Positions 6,985 to 12,452 of a DNA stretch of 12,452 nucleotides are shown here, one piece after another. The stretch's first letter is position 1. Every line of letters begins with the position of its first letter. Both the position numbers and the translations under genes were made by a program. Where the stretch lies: positions 1-12,452 of the forward strand of contig JAIXZF010000102.1 in assembly GCA_027489835.1 (NCBI GenBank), given 5' to 3'. This stretch comes from Hyphomicrobiales bacterium (GTDB lineage: Bacteria > Pseudomonadota > Alphaproteobacteria > Rhizobiales > Beijerinckiaceae). The notes below the pieces were generated by a model. That model had not been told where the DNA came from. It did not search any database and was given only the letters and a program-made list of their open reading frames with translations.

Positions 6985-8805
6985 ATGCTTTCCATCTATT
7001 TGCGCGTCATGGGCCAGCTCGGCCCCGAAAAGCGCCTGGGCATCTTCATCGCGGTCGCCAACGTGCTTCTCGCGGTCGCGGCGTTCGGCGAGCCGGTGCT
7101 GTTCGGCAAGATCATCGACGTCCTGAGCAAGACCGCCAGCGGCGGGCCGAAGCCCGGCTGGGATGAGCTCGTGCCGCTGCTGCTCGGCTGGGCCGCCTTC
7201 GGCATCTTCACCATCGCCGCCGGCGTCTACGTTGCCCTCAACGCGGACAAGCTCGCCCATCGGCGCAGGCTCGCCGTCATGGCGATGTATTTCGAGCACG
7301 CGCTGACCCTGCCCGTCGCCTTTCACAGCTCCACCCATTCGGGCCGCGTGCTGAAGGTGATGCTGGAGGGAACGTCCAGCATGTGGGGCCTGTGGCTCTC
7401 CTTCTTCCGCGATCACTGCGCGTCGATGGTGGCCCTGTTCGTGCTCCTGCCCTTCACGCTCTGGCTCAACTGGCAGATGGGCCTGCTGCTGGTGACGCTC
7501 GTCGTGCTCTTCGGACTGCTCACCGCCTTCGTGCTCCGCAAGACCGAGCAGCTGCAGGGCACGGTCGAGCGTTACCATTCCGATCTCGCCGAGCGCGCCT
7601 CGGACGCGCTGGGCAACGTGCCGGTGATCCAGAGTTTCACCCGCATCGAGAGCGAGGTGCGCGGCCTCCACCTGACCATCAAGAGCCTGCTCGAGGCGCA
7701 GATGCCGGTCCTGTCCTGGTGGGCGATCGCCACCGTCGCGACGCGCGCCTCGGCCACGCTGACCGTGCTGTCCATCTTCACGCTCGGCACCTGGCTCTAC
7801 ATGCGCGGCCTCACCACGGTCGGCGAGATCGTCACCTTCACCAGCTTCGCCACCATGCTGATCGGGCGGCTCGAGCAGGTGGTGGGCTTCATCAACTTCA
7901 TCTTCATGCAGGCGCCGAAGCTGCGCGAGTTCTTCGACGTGCTCGACACCTTGCCCCAGGTGCGCGACAAGCCCGACGGCAAGGATGCCGGGCGGCTCAC
8001 CGGCCAGGTCGGCTTCAACGACGTCTCCTTCTCCTATGACGGCAAGAGGCCTGCCGTCCTCGACGTGTCCTTCGAGGTCAAGCCCGGCGAGACCATCGCC
8101 ATCGTCGGCTCGACCGGCTCGGGCAAGTCGACCACGCTCGGCCTGCTGCACCGCGCCTTCGATCCGCAATCGGGCTTCATCAGCGTCGACGGCATGGACC
8201 TTCGGGACCTGACGCTCGTCTCGCTCCGCCGCAACATCGGCGTCGTGTTCCAGGAGCCGATGCTTTTCGCGCGCACGATCCGCGAGAACCTCCAGGTCGG
8301 CAAGCCGGACGCCACCGAGGAGGAAATGCGCGTCGCACTCGACCGCGCCCAGGCCACTGAGATCATGGCGCGCCAGACCGATGGCCTCGACACCATGGTG
8401 GGCGAGCGCGGCCGCACCCTCTCGGGCGGCGAGCGTCAGCGCCTCTCCATCGCCCGCGCTCTGCTCAAGGACCCGCCCATCCTCATCCTCGACGAGGCCA
8501 CCTCCGCGCTCGACGCGGCCACCGAGGTCAAGCTTCAGAAGGCGCTGGACGAGGTGATGAAGGGCCGCACGACCTTCGTCATCGCTCACCGCCTCGCGAC
8601 CATCCGCAACGCCACGCGCATCCTGGTGTTCGAGCAGGGCCGCGTCATCGAAAGCGGCAATTTCGAGGAACTTGTCGCCCATGGCGGCCGGTTCGCGGCG
8701 CTGGCGCGCGCGCAGTATCTCGCGGGCACGGAAGCCAAGGACAATGTCCCGGCGGACGGCGAGGCTGGCCTGACCGGGCTGGCCGCCAAGATCGCCGCGA
8801 GCTAG
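6985..8805 (+). CDS. ndvA: Cyclic beta-1,2-glucan ABC exporter, NdvA/ChvA-like (fused permease-ATPase)
   Basis: A 606-residue half-transporter with membrane and ATPase domains in one chain, expected to work as a homodimer that moves cyclic beta-1,2-glucan to the periplasm for osmotic adaptation and host interaction. ATG 6985 has GGAG at 6974-6977 with 7 bp spacing; ATG 6979 is only 1 bp from it but has an AAGG 7 bp upstream, so two extra residues are possible. Six membrane spans lie in about 15-300. ATPase motifs: Walker A GSTGSGKST (375-383), Q-loop Q423, signature LSGGERQ (479-485), Walker B ILILDEATSALD with D503 and E504, and H-loop H535. The N-terminus (VANVLLAVAAFGEPVLFGKIID) and RLAHRRR-like region follow the NdvA pattern from memory, as opposed to lipid A or peptide exporters. 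No glucan synthase (ndvB) is in the window. A 25-residue tail follows the ATPase domain. Confidence 0.83.
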   Translation: MLSIYLRVMGQLGPEKRLGIFIAVANVLLAVAAFGEPVLFGKIIDVLSKTASGGPKPGWDELVPLLLGWAAFGIFTIAAGVYVALNADKLAHRRRLAVMAMYFEHALTLPVAFHSSTHSGRVLKVMLEGTSSMWGLWLSFFRDHCASMVALFVLLPFTLWLNWQMGLLLVTLVVLFGLLTAFVLRKTEQLQGTVERYHSDLAERASDALGNVPVIQSFTRIESEVRGLHLTIKSLLEAQMPVLSWWAIATVATRASATLTVLSIFTLGTWLYMRGLTTVGEIVTFTSFATMLIGRLEQVVGFINFIFMQAPKLREFFDVLDTLPQVRDKPDGKDAGRLTGQVGFNDVSFSYDGKRPAVLDVSFEVKPGETIAIVGSTGSGKSTTLGLLHRAFDPQSGFISVDGMDLRDLTLVSLRRNIGVVFQEPMLFARTIRENLQVGKPDATEEEMRVALDRAQATEIMARQTDGLDTMVGERGRTLSGGERQRLSIARALLKDPPILILDEATSALDAATEVKLQKALDEVMKGRTTFVIAHRLATIRNATRILVFEQGRVIESGNFEELVAHGGRFAALARAQYLAGTEAKDNVPADGEAGLTGLAAKIAAS

Positions 8806-8836
8806 CCGTCAGGCGCCGTTCCCGGGCTTTGCCACT

Positions 8837-8849
8837 CGCCGCGCCGGCG
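8837..8849. terminator. Short GC hairpin between convergent ndvA and corC-like genes
   Basis: CGCCG (8837-8841) and CGGCG (8845-8849) form a 5 bp stem with a 3-base loop in the 48 bp gap between the two converging stop codons. There is no T-run after it on either strand. It may help end transcription of both genes, but evidence is weak. Confidence 0.25.
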
Positions 8850-8853
8850 GATC

Positions 8854-10158
8854 CTACGCGGCCGCCTCGACGCCCGCCTTGGCCACAGGCGTGATCTTGA
8901 GTGCCGTCACCTTGTTGCGGCTCCTGCGCATCACCTCGAAGCGGAAGCCGTAGAAGGTGAAGGCTTGCCCCGCCTCGGGAATGAGCTGCGCCTCGTGGAT
9001 GACGAGGCCCGCGATCGTCGTGGCCTCCTCGTCGGGCAAGGACCAGTCCATCGCCCGGTTGACGTCGCGGATCGGGACCGAGCCGTCCACCACCACCGAT
9101 CCGTCCGGCTGGGGCCTGACGCCCTGTACGGCGACGTCGTGCTCGTCCTTGATGTCGCCCACGATCTCCTCGAGGATGTCCTCGAGCGTGACGAGGCCCA
9201 TCACCTCGCCATATTCGTCGACGGCGAGCGCGAAGTGAGTCTTCTTGCTGAGAAAGGCCTTGAGCTGCTCCGACAGCGAGCTTGTCACCGGCACGAACCA
9301 GGGCGCGAACGAGATCTGCTCCACATTGAGCTTGGCCGCGTCCCCGCCCACCGCATCGAGCGCGCGCAGCAGATCCTTGGCGTGCAGCACGCCGATGATG
9401 TTCTCGGACGTGCCGCGCCAGAGCGGCATGCGGGTGTAGGGCGAGGCCAGCACCTCGCGCACGATCTCGCTCGGACCCAGATCGGCGTCGATGGTCCGCA
9501 TCTTGGTGCGGTGGATCATCACGTCCTCGACCGTGAGTTCGCGCAGGTCGAGCAGGCCGCCGAGCATGTCGCGGTCCGATTTCACCACGCCGCCCTCGCG
9601 GTGGAGCAGATCCACCGTGCCCTTGATCTCCTCATGGGCCGACAAAAGAGACTGGTTTTCGCCGATGACCACGCCGAAGGGCCTCAGGATGAGCCTGACC
9701 AGCGCCTCGATGGCGTAAAGTAGCGGCGTGAACACCGACACGGCCCATGAGACCGGCCGCGCGAACAGCAGCGCGACCTGATCGGGCTTGATGATCGCCA
9801 CGGTCTTGGGCGTCACCTCGGCGAAGACGATGATGAACAGCGACATCAGCAGCGTGGCGTAGATCACGCCCGCGTCGCCGAAGATGTTGACCAGCACCAC
9901 GGTGGTGAAGGACGACACGCCGACATTGACGATGTTGTTGCCGATCAGCATGGCGCCGATCAGCCGCTCTCGGGCCATCAGCAACCGGTTGACGATGCCC
10001 GCGCGCGCGTCGCCGCCATTCTCGAGCGCATGCATGCGGGCGCGGGAAGCCGCCGTCAGCGCGGTTTCGCTGGCGGAGAAGAAGGCCGAAAGGCACAGGC
10101 AGAACGCCACGATCGCCAGGGCGACCCATGGGTTCGTCGCGATATCGAGAGTGTCCAT
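8854..10158 (-). CDS. DUF21-CBS-CorC/HlyC membrane protein (CNNM family)
   Basis: A 434-residue inner-membrane protein of the CNNM/CorC group, linked in various members to Mg2+ or Co2+ homeostasis; the old name hemolysin is misleading. The DUF21 membrane domain (about 10-190) includes the FFSASETALTAASRARM motif (26-42), IGNNIVNVG (72-80) and FAEVTPKTVAI (112-122). Two CBS domains follow (about 210-268 and 280-337), the second with DEYGEVMGLVTLEDILEEIVGD (314-335), then a CorC_HlyC domain (about 345-425). The start ATG 10158 is the only plausible one, yet it lacks a well-placed ribosome site: the nearest GGAG lies 15 bp upstream. It sits 25 bp after aroB and probably relies on readthrough from that operon. 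This aroK-aroB-DUF21 order is familiar in rhizobial relatives. The transported ion is not evident. Confidence 0.88.
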   Translation of the reverse strand: MDTLDIATNPWVALAIVAFCLCLSAFFSASETALTAASRARMHALENGGDARAGIVNRLLMARERLIGAMLIGNNIVNVGVSSFTTVVLVNIFGDAGVIYATLLMSLFIIVFAEVTPKTVAIIKPDQVALLFARPVSWAVSVFTPLLYAIEALVRLILRPFGVVIGENQSLLSAHEEIKGTVDLLHREGGVVKSDRDMLGGLLDLRELTVEDVMIHRTKMRTIDADLGPSEIVREVLASPYTRMPLWRGTSENIIGVLHAKDLLRALDAVGGDAAKLNVEQISFAPWFVPVTSSLSEQLKAFLSKKTHFALAVDEYGEVMGLVTLEDILEEIVGDIKDEHDVAVQGVRPQPDGSVVVDGSVPIRDVNRAMDWSLPDEEATTIAGLVIHEAQLIPEAGQAFTFYGFRFEVMRRSRNKVTALKITPVAKAGVEAAA

Positions 10159-10183
10159 GAACGAAAACTAGTGCTCCGGGGTC

Positions 10184-11308
10184 TTATTCGCCAGCCATCT
10201 CGGCGCGCAGGAAGGCCTTCGCCTCGTCGGGGGGCACGTCGCGCGCGATGAAGCTCTGCCCGATGCCGCGCGCCAGGATGAAGGTGAGCTTGCCGGCCGC
10301 CACCTTCTTGTCCTGCGCCATGGCCTCGAGCAGCGCCTCGGGCGTGCCGGCCCCGCCCGGGACATCCGACAGCCGCGTCGGCATGCCCATGGCCGCAAGA
10401 TGCGCCGACACGCGCGTCGCGTCCTGGCCCGGGCAGAGCCCGAGCCGCTGCGAGAAGCGGAAGGCGAGCGCCAGCCCGATCGAGACCGCCTCGCCATGCA
10501 CCATGCGGGCATTGTCGTAGGCGACGATCCGTTCGATGGCATGGGCGAAGGTGTGGCCGAGATTGAGCAGCGCCCGCTCGCCATCCTCCCGCTCGTCGCG
10601 CGTCACCACCCCGGCCTTGGCCGCGCAGCTCGCCGCCACCGCCTCGTCCAGCTCCGGCCCGCCCGCCATCACGGCCCCGCCATGGCGCTCGCACCATTCG
10701 AAGAACGGCGCGTCGTTGATGAGCCCGTACTTCACGACCTCGGCGTAGCCGGCCTTGCGCTCGCGCGCCGGCAACGTGTCGATCAGCGCCGTGTCCGCGA
10801 GGACGAGCGAAGGCTGGTGGAAGGCGCCCACGAGGTTCTTGCCGTGGGGCGAATTGATGCCTGTCTTGCCGCCGACGGATGAATCGACCTGGGCGAGCAG
10901 GCTGGTCGGCGCCTGCACGAGGCGGACGCCGCGCAGCAGCGAGGCCGCCGCAAAGCCTGCCAGATCCCCGACGACCCCGCCGCCGAGCGCGACCACCACA
11001 TCCTTGCGCTCGATCCGGGCGGCGATCAGCGCGTCGCAGACCTCCGCAAACTTGGCGTAGGATTTCGAGCCCTCGCCGGCCTGCACGGTGACGCGGGTCG
11101 TCCTGATGCCGGCAGCGCCGAGCTCCGCCTCGAGAGCCGCGGCATGCAGGGGGCCGACATGGGCATCGGTGACGATAGCCGCCTGCCGCACAGAGCCGAG
11201 CGCGGCGATGCGCGCGCCCGCCCCGGCCAGCGCGCCGCGGCCGATGACGATGTCGTAGGCGCGGCCGGGCAGCGACACGGGAACGATGCGGAGGGCGCCG
11301 CCGCTCAT
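10184..11308 (-). CDS. aroB: 3-dehydroquinate synthase
   Basis: Second step of the shikimate pathway: DAHP to 3-dehydroquinate, in the cytoplasm, with NAD+ and a divalent metal. 374 residues, a normal length. The start ATG 11308 overlaps the aroK stop as ATGA, and the family N-terminus begins just after it; the open frame extending further upstream is only the antisense-free shadow of aroK. NAD-binding stretches: GEGSKS (78-83), ALGGGVVGDLAGFAAA (107-122) and PTSLLAQVDSSVGGKTGIN (134-152). Metal ligands by family position: E190 in GYAEVVKYGLI, H252 in LNLGHTFAHAIE and H271 in VHGEAVSIG. All key residues are present. It is translationally coupled to aroK and followed by the CorC-like gene. Confidence 0.97.
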   Translation of the reverse strand: MSGGALRIVPVSLPGRAYDIVIGRGALAGAGARIAALGSVRQAAIVTDAHVGPLHAAALEAELGAAGIRTTRVTVQAGEGSKSYAKFAEVCDALIAARIERKDVVVALGGGVVGDLAGFAAASLLRGVRLVQAPTSLLAQVDSSVGGKTGINSPHGKNLVGAFHQPSLVLADTALIDTLPARERKAGYAEVVKYGLINDAPFFEWCERHGGAVMAGGPELDEAVAASCAAKAGVVTRDEREDGERALLNLGHTFAHAIERIVAYDNARMVHGEAVSIGLALAFRFSQRLGLCPGQDATRVSAHLAAMGMPTRLSDVPGGAGTPEALLEAMAQDKKVAAGKLTFILARGIGQSFIARDVPPDEAKAFLRAEMAGE

Positions 11309-11907
11309 GCCGGCGCCCGCGGCGGATGCTCGTCGAGCCAGGCCTCCAGCGCGCCAATGAGGGCTTCGACCACGATTTCGTGCGGCTCCTCGCGCGAGGT
11401 GACCGCGATGTCGGCCAGCGCATAGACCGGGCTGCGCTCGTCGAGCAGGCGCCGCAAGGTCCCCTCCGGGTCCTCGGTCTGGAGCAGGGGACGGTTCGAG
11501 CGCTTGCGCACCCGCCGCATCAGCGTATCGGGATCGGCCTTGAGCCAGACGGAGACGGCGCTTTGCGCCATGCGCTGGCGCGTCTCCTCGCTCATGAAGG
11601 CGCCGCCGCCGGTGGCGATGACCTGCGAGCCCTGGCCCAGCAGCCGCGCGATCACGCGGCGCTCGCCGGCGCGGAACTCGGCCTCGCCACGGCTCGCGAA
11701 GATGTCGGGAATGGACATGCCCGCCGCCAGTTCGATCTCGGCGTCGGCGTCCACGAAGCGCAGCCCAAGGCGGGCGGCAAGCCGGGAGCCGATGGTGCTC
11801 TTGCCCGAGCCCATCATCCCCACCAGCACGACCGGCCGCCCGCCCAGCCGCGCGCGGATCGTGGCGGGCTCGGCCTGCGGCGCCATCTGTTCGGAGGGCT
11901 GGCTCAT
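11305..11907 (-). CDS. aroK: Shikimate kinase
   Basis: Phosphorylates shikimate to shikimate 3-phosphate with ATP. 200 residues, slightly longer than the bare domain because of a 24-residue N-terminal tail before PVVLVGMMGSGKST (Walker A 30-38). Substrate-binding features: FVDADAEIE (51-59) with D53 and D55, EFRAGE (77-82) with the conserved Arg79, the TGGG loop (99-102) and the lid RSNRPLL (136-142). The start ATG 11907 has GAGG at 11917-11914 with 6 bp spacing. It is the first gene of an aroK-aroB-corC-like operon, its stop overlapping the aroB start by 4 bp. The 118 bp to the divergent small gene at 12026 must hold the promoters for both directions. Confidence 0.96.
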   Translation of the reverse strand: MSQPSEQMAPQAEPATIRARLGGRPVVLVGMMGSGKSTIGSRLAARLGLRFVDADAEIELAAGMSIPDIFASRGEAEFRAGERRVIARLLGQGSQVIATGGGAFMSEETRQRMAQSAVSVWLKADPDTLMRRVRKRSNRPLLQTEDPEGTLRRLLDERSPVYALADIAVTSREEPHEIVVEALIGALEAWLDEHPPRAPA

Positions 11908-12025
11908 GAGCCGCCTCTATCAGCAAGCGGGTCCCGAGTCATCACGCCGGACGCCCTTGCGCGAGGCGGCCCCAGCGGGCATCTAGAGGCCGTCGCCCGC
12001 GGCGGCGAGGGAGGCGAGTGGCTCC

Positions 12026-12169
12026 GTGCCGACATTGTTCCGGTTCCTGGGCGTATTGGCGATGATCGGGCTGATCGGCTTCGGGGCCATGGTCGCTCTG
12101 GCCGTGCTCGTTGAGCCCGAACAGCGGGAGATGAGCGTGCCGATCCCGCCCCAGCGCTTCAACCGATGA
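12026..12169 (+). CDS. Small single-span membrane protein upstream of xerD
   Basis: A 47-residue ORF starting with GTG at 12026, with purine-rich GGGAGG at 12009-12014 and a closer GAG at 12016-12018. The protein begins VPTLFRFLGV, has one hydrophobic span (about 5-29: FRFLGVLAMIGLIGFGAMVALAVLV), then a charged motif EPEQREMSVPIPPQRFNR. Small proteins of this pattern (hydrophobic span followed by a EPxQREM-VxIPP tail), as I remember them, are annotated as hypothetical next to xerD in Hyphomicrobiales, which supports a real gene. Its stop overlaps the xerD start as ATGA, indicating coupled translation. Function unknown; the context suggests a conserved partner or translational leader for xerD, but nothing in the sequence shows this. 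Confidence 0.72.
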   Translation: MPTLFRFLGVLAMIGLIGFGAMVALAVLVEPEQREMSVPIPPQRFNR

Positions 12170-12452
12170 GCGGGCGCGACGCGGCACTGGTCGGGCTGTT
12201 CCTCGACATGATGGCCTCGGAGCGCGGCGCGGCCAAGGCCACGATGGCCGCTTACGCCGCCGACCTCGACGACTACCTGGCCTTCGTCGCCGCCCGCGGC
12301 GGCCTTCGCGGCGCCGACGCAGAGGCGGTCAGGGCCTATCTGGCGGAGCTGTCCCGCCGCGGGCTGAAGGCCTCCTCGGCGGCCCGCAGGCTTTCCTCGC
12401 TGCGCCAGCTTCACCGCTTCCTCTATGCCGAAGGCCACCGGCCGGATGATCC
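12166..12452 (+). CDS. xerD: Tyrosine recombinase XerD-like (partial, N-terminal 95 residues)
   Basis: The frame starts with ATG 12166, overlapping the small gene's stop by 4 bp, and runs to the right edge. Visible is the SAM-like core-binding domain: LFLDMMASERGAAKATMAAYAADLDDYLAFV (11-41), the helix AVRAYLAELSRRGLKASSAARRLSSLRQLHRFLYAEG (54-90). This is the usual N-terminal domain of XerC/XerD/phage-type recombinases. The catalytic Arg-Lys-His-Arg-His-Tyr residues lie beyond the window. XerD acts with XerC at dif sites to resolve chromosome dimers. Placement beside aroK-aroB, divergent from them, is the common position of xerD in rhizobial relatives, which favours XerD over XerC or a mobile integrase. 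No ribosome site precedes the ATG, so translation probably depends on the upstream small ORF. Confidence 0.82.
   Translation, partial: MSGRDAALVGLFLDMMASERGAAKATMAAYAADLDDYLAFVAARGGLRGADAEAVRAYLAELSRRGLKASSAARRLSSLRQLHRFLYAEGHRPDD

Noticed and set aside
6946..8682. Minus-strand open frame of 578 codons opposite the glucan exporter
   Set aside because: Same cause: antisense to a fully recognisable ABC transporter, with repetitive acidic and His-rich sequence and no recognisable domain.
11309..11926. Upstream extension of the aroB frame making a 580-residue fusion
   Set aside because: This part overlaps aroK in another frame, and only the aroK frame shows Walker A and shikimate-binding motifs. 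The ATG at 11308 gives a normal AroB length.
11908..12025. Search for a dif-like site or attachment site between aroK and the xerD unit
   Set aside because: No dif-like 11-6-11 bp palindrome or integrase footprint was seen; xerD genes are usually not next to dif.

Overview
This is a GC-rich window with the gene content of an alphaproteobacterium, most likely of the order Hyphomicrobiales (Rhizobiales). The pointers are an aroK-aroB pair followed by a CorC/HlyC-type membrane protein, a divergent small membrane protein plus xerD, and an NdvA/ChvA-type cyclic glucan exporter. All genes look chromosomal and intact. I saw no IS element, integrase scar, CRISPR array, tRNA or rRNA gene, and no frameshifted gene. 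Genus cannot be fixed from sequence reading alone.

Layout from left to right. (1) Positions 1-856, minus strand: a partial DUF1611/DgcN-family protein, cut by the window edge. It diverges from a LysR-type regulator at 1084-1977. The 227 bp between them hold two T-N11-A dyads that share the core TGCAAA-N4-GCA and lie exactly 84 bp apart, so the pair looks like a regulator-target unit, possibly for acyl amino acid or D-glutamate use. (2) Positions 1998-2063: a REP-like inverted repeat in front of a large mechanosensitive channel (MscS superfamily with DUF3772, 2095-4677). A CAP-domain lipoprotein (4704-5213) follows at once and is probably cotranscribed. (3) On the minus strand, convergent with these, a PomA-type MotA (6081-6848) and MotB (5231-6055) form an ion-driven stator operon. 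(4) Divergent from motA, an NdvA-like glucan exporter runs from 6985 to 8805. (5) Minus strand again: shikimate kinase (11305-11907), 3-dehydroquinate synthase (10184-11308) and a DUF21-CBS-CorC protein (8854-10158) form one operon. (6) Divergent from aroK, a 47-residue single-span membrane protein with a GTG start (12026-12169) overlaps by 4 bp the start of a XerD-like tyrosine recombinase (12166 to the window end).

How the genes relate. Several modules concern the envelope: osmotic protection (mechanosensitive channel, periplasmic glucan export), the stator that anchors to peptidoglycan, and a CAP lipoprotein. The aro genes supply chorismate precursors and XerD resolves chromosome dimers. 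Most of this is ordinary core genome. The parts most worth a second look are the paired LysR boxes, the short ORF coupled to xerD, the channel-CAP coupling, the REP-like element that decides the channel's start, and the Ser that replaces the usual Asp in the MotB peptidoglycan-binding motif.
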